From positions 394,979 to 458,978 of the forward strand of contig NZ_VUNC01000002.1 in assembly GCF_009695875.1 (NCBI RefSeq): a stretch of DNA of 64,000 bases, written 5' to 3'. The translations under genes were made by a program, and so were the position numbers. The stretch comes from Olsenella porci. Lineage in GTDB: Bacteria > Actinomycetota > Coriobacteriia > Coriobacteriales > Atopobiaceae. Positions 34,711 through 43,362 of the stretch are shown here, piece after piece. Position 1 is the stretch's first letter. The number at the start of each line of letters is the position of its first letter. A model generated the notes under the pieces. The model was not told the origin of the DNA and ran no database searches. It saw only the letters and a list, made by a program, of their open reading frames with translations.

Positions 34711-35178
34711 CTAGAGCACGGTCTCCATGCAGGTCTTGAGGGGATGCATGCCCATGCGCTCGTAGAACGCACGGGCGCCGGGGTTGAGCTCCCACACGTT
34801 GAGCGTGACGTCGTGGCAGCCGCTCTGGCGGGCGTAGGCGACGACGTGGTCAAACAGCGCGCGACCGATGCCCATGCCGCGGGTGGACTCGTCCACGCAG
34901 AGGTCGTCGATGTAGAGCGTCTTGACGTCGGTGCGGATGGGGTCGCCCACAATCTGCTGGTGCGCGCAGAAGGCGTAGCCCAGGACCTCTCCCGCGTCGC
35001 CCGTGGCGACGAAGATGGGGCGCGAGTCGTCGCCCACCATCGCGGCAAGCTGGTCGTCCGTGTACTTGCGACCCAGGTCAAACAGGTCGGGGCGGCCGTC
35101 GTGGTGGATTTTGTTGACCTCGGTGAGCAGCTTGTCGATCCCGGGGATGTCACCCCTCTGGGCGCGGCGGATCTGCAT
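34711..35178 (-). CDS. GNAT-family N-acetyltransferase
   Basis: A 155-residue acetyltransferase of normal GNAT length that transfers an acetyl group from acetyl-CoA. The acetyl-CoA loop is seen as STRGMGIGRALFDHV (about 100-114), and the C-terminal NPGARAFYERMGM motif is typical. The substrate is not predictable. ATG 35178 has GAGGAG before it. A strong intrinsic terminator lies in its own leader, 17 bases before the start codon, preceded by a promoter 150 bp upstream, so expression is probably controlled by attenuation. Confidence 0.88.
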   Translation of the reverse strand: MQIRRAQRGDIPGIDKLLTEVNKIHHDGRPDLFDLGRKYTDDQLAAMVGDDSRPIFVATGDAGEVLGYAFCAHQQIVGDPIRTDVKTLYIDDLCVDESTRGMGIGRALFDHVVAYARQSGCHDVTLNVWELNPGARAFYERMGMHPLKTCMETVL

Positions 35179-35194
35179 GGCGTCTCCTCTCATG

Positions 35195-35328
35195 AAAAAG
35201 GCGCCCGGCACCCCGAGGGGACACCGAGCGCACTCGACATCTTATCCGGCCATTGCCGGCTACGGCCGGCGGCCTCCGATGAACGTGGAACCTATGCTGT
35301 TGGTGCTCGGCAAGTGCTTTGCCAGGGC
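35195..35328 (-). ncRNA. Candidate structured leader RNA / attenuator of the GNAT gene
   Basis: On the minus strand TTGACC (35363-35358), a 17-bp spacer and TACGGT (35340-35335) form a good promoter. About 130 nt later comes a terminator: stem 35201-35231 (GCGC, CGG and CCCC blocks paired) followed by C and TTTTT (35199-35195). The leader has a GGCAA/TTGCC hairpin (about 35309-35323) and a GC-rich stem near 35250-35275. An upstream stretch GCCGAGCACC (35311-35302) can pair with the 5' arm of the terminator (GTGCGCTCGG), giving an antiterminator. No known riboswitch class is recognised. Confidence 0.5.
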
Positions 35329-35440
35329 AGGACTACCGTAGCAGCGACACCGATGGGGGTCAACCGTCGGAGCGTGGCGCGAGGACGCCGGGCGGGCGGC
35401 TTGCTGTCGGGCGGGCCAAGTGGCGCGGGGACCCCGAGGG

Positions 35441-35655
35441 TGCTGAAGAAAGTTGAGTTGTGGCAATCCGCGAGTCCTTACCGCTGGGCAATGTCGAGTA
35501 TTGGCAGCCGTGAGTGCCCTTCCATTGCCAGAGGTCGACTTTCCTCAGCAGAAATCCGCCCCCGATTGCCAATACTCGATATTCCTCAGCAGGTGACTGG
35601 CGCTCACCGCTCCCGTGCCCCCATCGGACTGCCACGAGTCGCGCTTCCTCAGCAG
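35441..35655. repeat. Family A inverted-repeat element, locus 4
   Basis: Forward halves at 35441-35469 (core GTTGAGTTGTGG) and 35483-35510 (core GTCGAGTATTGG) face reverse halves at 35522-35551, 35564-35592 and 35627-35655. The GAGTATTGG core of the second forward half is matched exactly by its partner at 35564 (CCAATACTC). It lies in the divergent gap 35179-35792 together with the GNAT leader; no gene is seen there. Confidence 0.85.
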
Positions 35656-35792
35656 GTTGCCGCGGCAGCGGCCCCGGAGGCGGCCCAGTGCCACATGCAA
35701 CTCGGGCCTGACCTTTCGCAACTCGGTGGGTTGCCGGTCTCCCCCGCCCGTGCCTCGTGTACCTTCGAACCAGCAAAGGGAGGGAGCTCCAG

Positions 35793-36248
35793 ATGATGGT
35801 GAGGCTCATTCAGCGCGAAGGTCAGCGCGGCATCGAGGTGACGGTGCTGAGCGCCCCCGGCGACCAGCGGGCGGAGCGCCTCGCCGACAGGTTGAGGACC
35901 GCCAGCGGCAAGATCACCGCGTACACCAGTCAGACGGGCACCGAGCGACGCGTGGTCCCTCTCGCCAGCGTCGCGAGCATACGGTCCGACGGCGACCATG
36001 CGCTCGTCCGTCTGGTCGACGGGGAGACCCTGCACAGCCCATCGAGGCTGTTCGAGCTCGAGGCGGCGCTGCAGCAGACTGAGTTCGTGCGCACCTCGCG
36101 GCAGGAGGTCGTGAACCTGGACAACGTCCAGACCATCAGGCCGGAGTTTGGCAGCAGGCTGGTGCTTGGGCTTAGGGGCGGGGGCGAGGCGGTCGTCTCG
36201 CGCAGTTACGCGCCGCAGGTGAAGTCGAGGATCGGGATCGTTGGGTAG
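35793..36248 (+). CDS. LytTR-domain DNA-binding regulator
   Basis: A 151-residue protein consisting of a short N-terminal beta region and a LytTR DNA-binding domain (about 50-148; ASIRSDGDHALVRLVDGE, FVRTSRQEVVNLDNVQTI, SRSYAPQVKSRIG). It lacks a receiver domain, as in the stand-alone LytTR regulators that pair with a DUF3021 membrane protein, exactly the next gene (27-bp gap). ATG 35793 follows GGGAGGGAG; ATG 35796 is adjacent. By analogy with such LytTR regulatory systems, the membrane partner probably inhibits the regulator. Confidence 0.88.
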   Translation: MMVRLIQREGQRGIEVTVLSAPGDQRAERLADRLRTASGKITAYTSQTGTERRVVPLASVASIRSDGDHALVRLVDGETLHSPSRLFELEAALQQTEFVRTSRQEVVNLDNVQTIRPEFGSRLVLGLRGGGEAVVSRSYAPQVKSRIGIVG

Positions 36249-36275
36249 GGAAGCAGGCGGACGAGGGGAGACACG

Positions 36276-36767
36276 ATGGACAGCCTGAAAAGGGACCTTG
36301 CGTACGGTGTCTTTGACGGGGACGAGCACGAGAGCGCGGGGCGCGCGGTGACCATGGGCTTGTTCGTGGGGAGCTCCTGGGCGGTGGTGGCGATTCTCGC
36401 GTGGGTCGTGTCGGAGGCGGTCGCGTCCGGCGGGCTGGACGAGTCAACTCGCGGCGCGTCCAGCTGGGTCCTCGCCTGCCTGGCGGGGGGCGTGCTGCAG
36501 CAGCTCTGGTTCAACTTCAGGCTCACGTCACGCCTGGGATACGGGGGGCGCGTCGCCGGGTTTGGCATCACGTACTTCGTCGCACTGGCGGGATGCGCGG
36601 TGCTGGGGCAGTGGCTGCCGGCGGGAAAGCTGCTTGCCTGGGCGGGGTTCGCGGGCCTCTACCTCGTGATCCTCGCGGTTCTCACGCTGGCGTTTACGAT
36701 GGCGTTTCGCAGGAGGCGCGCGGAGTACCAGGACGTGCTCGACCGCTTTCACCGCGACCGCGGGTAG
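36276..36767 (+). CDS. DUF3021 membrane protein, partner of the LytTR regulator
   Basis: A 163-residue integral membrane protein with four hydrophobic helices (about 25-47, 62-78, 92-112, 120-143) and a basic C-terminal tail. Length and layout fit DUF3021. It is directly downstream of the LytTR gene with its own GGGGAG site, an arrangement known from LytTR regulatory systems in which the membrane protein sequesters or inhibits the regulator. It is followed by a strong hairpin terminator. Confidence 0.82.
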   Translation: MDSLKRDLAYGVFDGDEHESAGRAVTMGLFVGSSWAVVAILAWVVSEAVASGGLDESTRGASSWVLACLAGGVLQQLWFNFRLTSRLGYGGRVAGFGITYFVALAGCAVLGQWLPAGKLLAWAGFAGLYLVILAVLTLAFTMAFRRRRAEYQDVLDRFHRDRG

Positions 36768-36855
36768 CGCGGCCGGGTGGGGCGAGGTGCACGTGTGGTC
36801 AGAGAGTCAGAGAGCCCCTAACCTGCAGTGTTTCCTCGTTCGGCCGAATCTAAGG

Positions 36856-36891
36856 AACCGCCCCTCCCGCCAGGTCGTGGGAGGGGCGGTT
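36856..36891. terminator. Strong hairpin between convergent genes
   Basis: A perfect 13-bp stem AACCGCCCCTCCC/GGGAGGGGCGGTT with a 10-nt loop. It lies between the DUF3021 gene (+) and the flavodoxin-fold gene (-) and can serve both directions, though T-tracts are weak. Confidence 0.65.
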
Positions 36892-36935
36892 CTGCCATGG
36901 GGACAGTTCTGTCGGGTTCATTCCTCGCGCTGCCG

Positions 36936-37478
36936 CTACACAGCCCTTCCGAGCTTCGCGCATTCCTCGAGCTCGGGACGTCCCTCTATGCTCCCGTCCG
37001 TGGTGGTCCCGCCGATGAGGAGCGAACCAGCGAGTCTCGCCTGCTCAAAGCACGATATCCACCCGCGCAAGACGTTGATGGCATTGTCCGCCGCATCGGG
37101 CTTCTCCGACTCCGCCGTGGTGAGCAGGTACACGTCGCGAAAGCGGTTGTCTGGCGCGAAGTAGAGCGCGTTCGCCCTGTCGAGGAGGACCTTCATCTGG
37201 CCGCACATCTCGTAGTAGTAGATGGGCGTGGCAAACGCGACGACGTCCGAATGACGTATGCGCTGAACGATTTCGTCCGCGTCATCGTGAATCACGCAGC
37301 GGTGGGAGTCCTTGCAACCCCAGCAGCCCGTGCAGAACGAAACCTTCCTCCCCGCCAGTGAGATGACATCGACGTCGTTGCCCGCCTCGCGGGCACCGCG
37401 GGCGAACTCCTCTGCCATGCGGTTGGAGTTTCCCCTCACGCGGGGGCTCGTCTCCACCACCAGGACCCTCTTGGCCAT
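36936..37478 (-). CDS. Flavodoxin-fold NAD(P)H-dependent FMN reductase family protein
   Basis: A 180-residue cytoplasmic flavoprotein. The phosphate-binding loop of FMN is SPRVRGNSNRMAEEF near residues 9-23. A Cys-rich motif FCTGCWGCKDSHRC (about 46-59), common in this Fe-S-lacking branch, precedes TPIYYYEMCGQMK, the isoalloxazine-contacting loop. It probably reduces quinones, metals or iron complexes. ATG 37478 has GGGAGG before it. It stands alone between a terminator and a 737-bp gap (37479-38215) that holds only family A locus 5. Confidence 0.87.
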   Translation of the reverse strand: MAKRVLVVETSPRVRGNSNRMAEEFARGAREAGNDVDVISLAGRKVSFCTGCWGCKDSHRCVIHDDADEIVQRIRHSDVVAFATPIYYYEMCGQMKVLLDRANALYFAPDNRFRDVYLLTTAESEKPDAADNAINVLRGWISCFEQARLAGSLLIGGTTTDGSIEGRPELEECAKLGRAV

Positions 37479-37844
37479 AATCCCCTCCCATCTGCCTCCC
37501 CCCGGAGGCATCGCTGCGGGAATGGTATCAACCTCGCAAGGGTGGACGCGAGACCTTTCGGGGAGCGTGGAGGAGGACGTAAGGCAATCGACAAGCCAGG
37601 TCAAGGTCACCTCTGGCGCGACCTCTTGCGCGGATGGGCATTCGCGCGCCGAGCCATCGACCGAGGTGCAGACGCGCCGATCACGCAGGCGTTGCCGTGC
37701 ATAAGTTGGGTCGCGGGGATAGGGGCCCGAGATCCCGAGAGCGCTCAGACACCCCGTTCAGGGCAACCGGGGGTGAATCCGGAGAGCGGAGGCATCAGGA
37801 AATCGTGCGTTACGACAGGTCCCGGAGGCCTTGCGCCCCGAGGT

Positions 37845-38082
37845 TGCTGAGAAAAGTCGAGTATTGGCAATTTGGGGGGGCGTTGGGTGCTGAGGAATCG
37901 CGAGCTGTGGCAGGCGAGGCGGCACCGAACGGCCCATCCGTTGCGAATACTCGGCTTTCCTCAGCAGAAATGGGGCCCGGGATTGCCAATACTCGACTTT
38001 CCTGAGCAGATGGTCGCCGGGATCGCCCGCGGCGGCTCCCAAAGCACATCTCCGATTGCCACAGCTCCGTTTTCCTCAGCAG
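37845..38082. repeat. Family A inverted-repeat element, locus 5
   Basis: Forward halves at 37845-37871 (core GTCGAGTATTGG) and 37888-37914 (core GAGCTGTGG) face reverse halves at 37940-37967, 37981-38009 (CCAATACTCGAC) and 38054-38082 (CCACAGCTC). Each forward core finds its exact complement in a different reverse half, a clear case of locus-specific pairing. Confidence 0.87.
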
Positions 38083-38215
38083 CCTCCCGGCCCCCGTGCC
38101 ATCTGGGGCGACCGTCACCTCCGATTCCCCGCTCCGCCACCGCCGCCTCGCCCTCCCTCACCTACCATGGTGCCGTGGGGGCGAGGTCCCGACCGTGGAA
38201 GGGAGACAAAAAGGC

Positions 38216-39001
38216 ATGCCGCTGCTGTTCATCATCTCGCCGGCAAAGCGGATGGACGTGGTCGAGGGGCCTCCCTCGGCGTGCTCGCGGCCGGAGTTCC
38301 TGGAATCCGCAACGCAGCTGGCGCACGGCCTGCTCGCGCTCGGCTACGATGGCGCCCGCCAGATCTGGCGCTGCAGCGAGGCGATCGCGCACCGAAGCTG
38401 GGCCCAGCTCCAGACGATGCCCGACGGCATGCTCGCCGACCCGGCGCTCCTCTCCCCCGCCGTCACCTCCTACGTGGGCATCCAGTACCAGCACCTCGCC
38501 CCGCAGGTCATGAGCGAGCCACAAATCGACTGGCTGCGCACCCACCTGCGAATCCTCTCCGGAATGTACGGCGTGCTCCGCCCGCTCGACGGCGTAGTCC
38601 CCTACCGGCTCGAGATGCAGGCCCGCCTCCCCATGGGCCGTAGCCACGACCTCTACGGGTTCTGGGGCGAGAGGATCCACGACGCGCTCGCACGGGACGC
38701 CGCCGGCATGTCCATCGTGAACGTCGCGTCGCACGAGTACGCCAAGGCGGTCACTCCGTTCGCGCGTGCGGCGAAAACGCCCATCCTCACCTGCGAGTTC
38801 CTGAGCCTGCGCAAGTCGGACGGAAGGCTGGTGCAAGCTGCGACCGAGGCAAAGGCGGCGCGCGGCACCTTCGTGCGCTGGTGCGCCGAGCAGGGGGTGG
38901 AGGAGACGGGCGAACTCGCCGACTTCAGTGAGCGTGGCTACCGGCTGGATCGCTCGCGCTCGAACGAGGGGACGCTCACGTTCGTCCGCGACGAGCCCTA
39001 G
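38216..39001 (+). CDS. yaaA: Peroxide stress protein YaaA
   Basis: A 261-residue DUF328/YaaA-family protein, normal length. Signatures: ISPAKRMD at 7-14, the VTSYVGIQYQHLAPQ stretch, the LRILSGMYGVLRPLDGVVPYRLEM core near 105-130 and NVASHEYAKAV near 165. In enteric bacteria YaaA lowers intracellular iron during peroxide stress and binds DNA. ATG 38216 lies downstream of GGGAG. It is monocistronic, behind family A locus 5. Confidence 0.9.
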   Translation: MPLLFIISPAKRMDVVEGPPSACSRPEFLESATQLAHGLLALGYDGARQIWRCSEAIAHRSWAQLQTMPDGMLADPALLSPAVTSYVGIQYQHLAPQVMSEPQIDWLRTHLRILSGMYGVLRPLDGVVPYRLEMQARLPMGRSHDLYGFWGERIHDALARDAAGMSIVNVASHEYAKAVTPFARAAKTPILTCEFLSLRKSDGRLVQAATEAKAARGTFVRWCAEQGVEETGELADFSERGYRLDRSRSNEGTLTFVRDEP

Positions 39002-39047
39002 CGGGTTCGAGGACACGCGGGGAGGCACCTCTCCCCTGCCCATGCCC

Positions 39048-39359
39048 CTACCCCAAGCGCGCCTTCTCCCGCAGCGTGCGGGCCAGGCGGATTGTCGCCT
39101 CCTTGTTGCGCAACGACACGCCCTCCGCCCCGGGGATGACCCAGGGGACGCTCATGCAATAAATGCCCTGCTCCGTCACAACGCGCACCACGGGGTTCTC
39201 TGCCTCGGACTTCATCAGCTCCACCGACGAGACGCGCCCCAGCGGCACCGTCTTGTGGACGCCGATCATCTGGAACTCCCCGTCTCGTTCTACGAGGTTG
39301 GCCTCCTTGGTGGGGCCACTCTTCTCTCCCCTGACCTCGGTGTAGTACAGAATGCGCAT
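39048..39359 (-). CDS. Small conserved-looking protein of unknown function
   Basis: A 103-residue cytoplasmic protein, largely beta strands (MRILYYTEV, FQMIGVHKTVPLGRVSSVEL, VVRVVTEQGIYCM) ending in a basic helix (EATIRLARTLREKARLG). The fold looks PH-like but I do not recognise the family. ATG 39359 has AGGAGA six bases before. It converges on yaaA with a 46-bp gap and diverges from the phosphofructokinase gene. Confidence 0.6.
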   Translation of the reverse strand: MRILYYTEVRGEKSGPTKEANLVERDGEFQMIGVHKTVPLGRVSSVELMKSEAENPVVRVVTEQGIYCMSVPWVIPGAEGVSLRNKEATIRLARTLREKARLG

Positions 39360-39603
39360 CGCTTCTCCTAGACATGGCTCGCCGTGTACAGGAATGCTAG
39401 ATAAATTGCCCTTGTTATCCAATACCCATTAGGTGAGTGGGCACTCGTGACCCGCAGGGGACAACCCCCGCTGCCAGCCCCAGGCGGCAAGCCATGGGCG
39501 CATCTTGGCAAAAACACGAGTACCCTGAAAGCATGGCGCGACCCCTCCTATGGGAGCGCGCGGAACGTCCCGGCGAAACAGCGAGGCGAGAGGAGCGGCC
39601 GCA

Positions 39604-40839
39604 ATGGCAAGGGTCAGGAACATTCTGGTGGGACAGTCCGGCGGCCCGACCGCCGCGATCAACGCGAGTCTCGCGGGAGTCATGGACGCCTCGCGCGAGC
39701 TAGGACTTCGCCCCATAGGCATGCGCTACGGCATCAAGGGGCTGCTGGACGGCCGCACCGTGGACCTCTCGTCCAACCTCCCCGGCAAGCTCGAGCTTGA
39801 GCTGCTGCGCCACACCCCCGCCAGCTACCTAGGATCCTGCCGCTACAAGCTGCCCGACCCGGAGAAGGACGACCGCCCGTACCGCCAGCTGTTCGACGAG
39901 TTCAACCGCCTGGGCGTTGGCTACGTGCTTTACATCGGCGGAAACGACTCCATGGACACCATCGCGCGCCTCTCGTCCTACGGCGAGTCGCAGGGCAGCG
40001 ACGTCCGCTTTGTGGGCGTCCCCAAGACGATAGACAACGACCTCCTGGGCTGCGACCACACGCCCGGCTACGGCAGCGCCGCCAAGTTCGTGGCGACAGC
40101 GACCGCCGAGATCCAGCGCGACTCCGACGTGTACGACCTCAGCAGCGTCACGTTCGTCGAGATCATGGGCCGCGATGCCGGTTGGCTTGCCGCCGCCTCC
40201 ACCCTTGCAGGGTCAGCCGGTGGCCCCTCTCCCGACGTCGTCCTCCTCCCGGAGGTCAGCTTTGACGAGAGAAAGTTGCTCGATCGCATCTCCAACCTGC
40301 TGGAACGCCAGAACACCGTGATCGTCGCCGTGAGCGAGGGGCTTCGCGCCCCAGACGGCAAGCTGCTGTGCGAGCGCGCCTCCTCCGGGGTGGGGACCGA
40401 CGAGTTTGGCCACCTTGCGCAGCTCTCGGGAACCGGCAGGTACCTGGCCGCGCTCACCCGCGAGCGCATCGGCTGCAAGACGCGCTGTGTGGAGCTCTCG
40501 ACCCTGCAGCGCTGCGCCTCGACCACGGCGAGCGCGGTCGACCTGTCGGAGTCCCGCTCGCTGGGTGCCGCCGGCGTGCTTGCCGCGACCGACAGCCAGT
40601 CCGGCGTGATGGTTGCGCTCGAGCGCACGTCCACGACCCCCTACCAGACCCGCCTGGTGAGCGTGGACGTCACCAAGGTCGCCGACAAGGTGCGCCGCGT
40701 GCCGCGCCACTGGATCACCCCCGACGGGATGGGGCTCACGCGTGACTTCGAGCTGTACGCACGCCCGCTGGTCCGTGGCGAGGACCGCCCGGCGATGGTG
40801 GACGGCGTCCCGCAGTTCATCGCCCCGCTGCGGGGGTAG
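39604..40839 (+). CDS. 6-phosphofructokinase, pyrophosphate-dependent type
   Basis: A 411-residue glycolytic enzyme phosphorylating fructose 6-phosphate. N-terminal GQSGGPTAAIN holds the phosphoryl-donor loop. GGNDS at 112-116 (Asp115) and PKTIDND at 140-146 (Lys141) are the residues that mark PPi use rather than ATP use in this family. IMGRDAGWLA follows near 185. The chain is longer than bacterial ATP-PFK (about 320), as expected for the PPi clade. ATG 39604 follows GAGAGGAG. The hairpin after it is probably its terminator. Donor specificity is inferred from the two residues. Confidence 0.88.
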   Translation: MARVRNILVGQSGGPTAAINASLAGVMDASRELGLRPIGMRYGIKGLLDGRTVDLSSNLPGKLELELLRHTPASYLGSCRYKLPDPEKDDRPYRQLFDEFNRLGVGYVLYIGGNDSMDTIARLSSYGESQGSDVRFVGVPKTIDNDLLGCDHTPGYGSAAKFVATATAEIQRDSDVYDLSSVTFVEIMGRDAGWLAAASTLAGSAGGPSPDVVLLPEVSFDERKLLDRISNLLERQNTVIVAVSEGLRAPDGKLLCERASSGVGTDEFGHLAQLSGTGRYLAALTRERIGCKTRCVELSTLQRCASTTASAVDLSESRSLGAAGVLAATDSQSGVMVALERTSTTPYQTRLVSVDVTKVADKVRRVPRHWITPDGMGLTRDFELYARPLVRGEDRPAMVDGVPQFIAPLRG

Positions 40840-40858
40840 GTGCCAAGACAGGGCAAGC

Positions 40859-40897
40859 ATGGCGGCGAGACTTCCCAACGGTCTGCCTCGCCGCCAT
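40859..40897 (+). terminator. Terminator hairpin after phosphofructokinase
   Basis: An 11-bp perfect stem ATGGCGGCGAG/CTCGCCGCCAT around a 17-nt loop, 20 bp after the stop codon, followed by CTTCATG. Confidence 0.6.
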
Positions 40898-40972
40898 CTT
40901 CATGCCGTTCGCCTACGATGGAGCCCGAGCCAACGCCACGGGCACGGAGCCCGCCATCGGGAGGGGAACACC

Positions 40973-41212
40973 ATGGGAAGCATCCGCATCAGCGACACCA
41001 CGCGCGAGGAGAGGATCCGCATCGTTGCCGAGGCCCTGAGCTGGGGTGACGACTGCGGCGACTGCTCGCTCGACGCCTGCGGCATCGACAAGTACTACCT
41101 CCCGTACATCGAGGGCCAGATGGAGCTGTCCGAGCTCAACATGGCCCGGGCCTCGCGCGCCTACGAGCAGGGCGACGGCGGTCGCGGCCATGTCGGCTCC
41201 TGTGCCATGTGA
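40973..41212 (+). CDS. Small Cys-rich protein of unknown function
   Basis: A 79-residue protein with a cluster of cysteines (DDCGDCSLDACG, about 26-37) that could bind a metal, followed by an amphipathic helix (LPYIEGQMELSELNMARASR) and a Gly-rich tail ending SCAM. GGGAGG lies eight bases before ATG 40973. There are no neighbours in an operon. I do not recognise the family. Confidence 0.65.
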   Translation: MGSIRISDTTREERIRIVAEALSWGDDCGDCSLDACGIDKYYLPYIEGQMELSELNMARASRAYEQGDGGRGHVGSCAM

Positions 41213-41489
41213 TCGTTCGCGGCAGTTTCCAGCAACGGTTGCCGCCAGTGACCCCGTCCCCCGTCACCAAGTCCGATTTCCGACAAGCCATTACGTGGAG
41301 ACCCGCCTCCCACCGTCCGAGGCACCTCTCATAGTATTCATCGTTGCCGCATCTTGGCACACAACCCCATTGCATTCCAACAGCTAACTTTACCTGCCAT
41401 TTTGTGGCATTAGGCAGCCATTGTTCCCGTCTGCGAGTCGATAAGCTTCCATTAAGTATTCAATCGACTCCCACAGACCGGAGACAACC

Positions 41490-43265
41490 ATGCAGAAGAG
41501 GCGAATCATCACGGGGGCGACCGCCGCCGCGACAACGCTTGCCCTCACCGCGGCGCTCGTGCCCGCCCCGGCGCTTGCCGAGGCCGTCGACGCAGCCACC
41601 CAACCAGCGGCAGCCGACCAGGCACAGTCCGCACCCGAGCAGCAGCTGGCAGACGCAGGCGAGACGAGCGAGGCCACCGGGCCCGCAGCCACCACCGCTG
41701 GCTCCGCGGCAGACGCCGACTCAGCGGCATCGCAGCCCGCCGCCACGACCCCAGCGGATGCGAACGCGTCGCCCTCGGCCAGCGCCGCAGCGTCCGACGC
41801 ACAGCCCACGGCCACGTCGCAGAAGGCAGCCACCTCCCAGCCCACGACAACCTCCCAGCCGACTGCCACGGCGGCCCGCTCCGCCTCCCCCGCTCCGGCG
41901 GAGGCGCCCGCTGCCACAGGCGCGGTGACGCTGGATGCCAACGGCGGGACCTCCGCGGCAACGGTTGCGGCTGGTTCTCCCCTGCCTGCGGCAACCCGCG
42001 ATGGCTACGTCTTCCTGGGATGGACCCTCGACCAGAGGGCCGACGTCGAGGGGTCCAACGCAAAGGAGAAGTTCACCGTCGACTGGTGGGAGGGCGACGC
42101 CGCGCCGGCGAACGGCGAGCACCCGCAGTCGATCAACTACGGCAGGGCCAGCACCGGGACGCTCCACGCGCTGTGGGCCAAGACCGACGCGGTGGCGACC
42201 GTCTACGGCTTCATCTCGCTCAACAAGCCGCAGACTGGCACGCTCCCTGGCGACATAGCCGCGAAGACGTCCGACTCCGCCTCGTTTGACACGCAGCACG
42301 GCGCGGTGATCGACGCCAACGGCAACACGACCGTGACCCTGCGCTCGTACCTCGACACCGCACTCGTGAAGGACCAGCTCGCCAGCGCGGGGTCCTCGCT
42401 CTCGTTCATCACGGGCGCAGTCGCGGAGTTCCCCAACCCCACAGCGGTCACGCTGCGCCAGGTCACCAGCAGGTTCACCGTCTCGTACACGCTCGACGGC
42501 CTCACGAACCCCACCGGCTACACGCTGCGCGAGCTCACTGGCGGGACGCTTGCGGGCTCGTCCGTCTACGCCATCGACCAGGCGGGCATCACCACCTCGA
42601 CCGATCCCAGCACGGGCATCGCCACGATCACCGTGCCCATCACGCTCACGGGCAGCTACGCAAGCTTCGACGAGCTTCGCGCGGCCATCAACGGCGTGGG
42701 CAAGAACCTGGTGCTCGACATGGACGCAACCGTCGCCAACCAGGACGGCGATCACGTGATCAAGGGAGCCGTCGGCGGAACCATGAGCGCAACGGCCGTG
42801 TTCTCGCGCGGCCAATCGAAGGACGGCAGCTACTACACGTACAAGTACGCCATCCCGTTCACGTTCCAGTGGACGGACGAGCAGGGCGACTTCCCCGAGG
42901 CAGGGAGCGGTGCCAGCGATGCCAACGGCTCCGACAGCACCCTGGGTGCAAACGACGCGAAGGCGATCCAGCTGACGCTGAGGTCGCACGAGGTCGTCCC
43001 CACGCCGACACCTGGCCCAGAGCCCGAGCCGACGCCGGAGCCCACGCCAGAGCCGACGCCCACGCCCGCCCCGACGCCGCAGCCCGCCGCCACGACGACC
43101 GTGACCACCACGCGCGTCACCCGCACGCAGACGAAGGCCGCCGCGAAGCAGACCGGGGAGCGACTCCCCCAGACGTCCGATGCCACGACCAGCCCCGTCC
43201 CGTTCGTTCTGGCGGCGCTCGCGTCCCTCGCCGCTGCGCTGGGGCTTCGTCGCCGCCGCGGGTAG
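41490..43265 (+). CDS. LPQTS-anchored surface protein with InlB-type repeat
   Basis: A 591-residue cell-wall protein. Signal peptide 1-31 (ending PALAEA), then a 110-residue Ala/Thr/Ser/Gln spacer. One Listeria-Bacteroides (InlB B-repeat) unit follows (LDANGG...GYVFLGWTLD, about 151-182). Beta-rich domains run to about 500. A Pro/Thr/Glu stalk (repeated PTPEPTPEP) leads to LPQTS near 555, a membrane helix and RRRRG. LPQTS fits class A or E housekeeping sortase use. RBS GGAGA precedes ATG 41490. It is probably an adhesin, with no sortase beside it. Confidence 0.87.
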   Translation: MQKRRIITGATAAATTLALTAALVPAPALAEAVDAATQPAAADQAQSAPEQQLADAGETSEATGPAATTAGSAADADSAASQPAATTPADANASPSASAAASDAQPTATSQKAATSQPTTTSQPTATAARSASPAPAEAPAATGAVTLDANGGTSAATVAAGSPLPAATRDGYVFLGWTLDQRADVEGSNAKEKFTVDWWEGDAAPANGEHPQSINYGRASTGTLHALWAKTDAVATVYGFISLNKPQTGTLPGDIAAKTSDSASFDTQHGAVIDANGNTTVTLRSYLDTALVKDQLASAGSSLSFITGAVAEFPNPTAVTLRQVTSRFTVSYTLDGLTNPTGYTLRELTGGTLAGSSVYAIDQAGITTSTDPSTGIATITVPITLTGSYASFDELRAAINGVGKNLVLDMDATVANQDGDHVIKGAVGGTMSATAVFSRGQSKDGSYYTYKYAIPFTFQWTDEQGDFPEAGSGASDANGSDSTLGANDAKAIQLTLRSHEVVPTPTPGPEPEPTPEPTPEPTPTPAPTPQPAATTTVTTTRVTRTQTKAAAKQTGERLPQTSDATTSPVPFVLAALASLAAALGLRRRRG

Positions 43266-43325
43266 GCGATAGCCAGCGACCATACGCGCGACCCGCAGCC
43301 ACGCGCAAGTGGCGTGCGACACACC

Positions 43326-43356
43326 GGGGAGGTCCCGCACCGCGCGGGGCCTCCCC
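43326..43356. terminator. Bidirectional terminator between the LPQTS gene and degV
   Basis: Stem GGGGAGG-T-CCCGC / GCGGG-G-CCTCCCC (13 nt per arm) with a 5-nt loop, followed on the plus strand by CTTCGTCT. It lies between two converging genes. Confidence 0.7.
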
Positions 43357-43362
43357 CTTCGT

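Noticed and set aside
35300..35355. Signal-recognition-particle RNA-like sequence on the plus strand (CAGG...AGCAGC)
   Set aside because: The GGAA-type tetraloop is absent, and a promoter and terminator fit a minus-strand leader far better.
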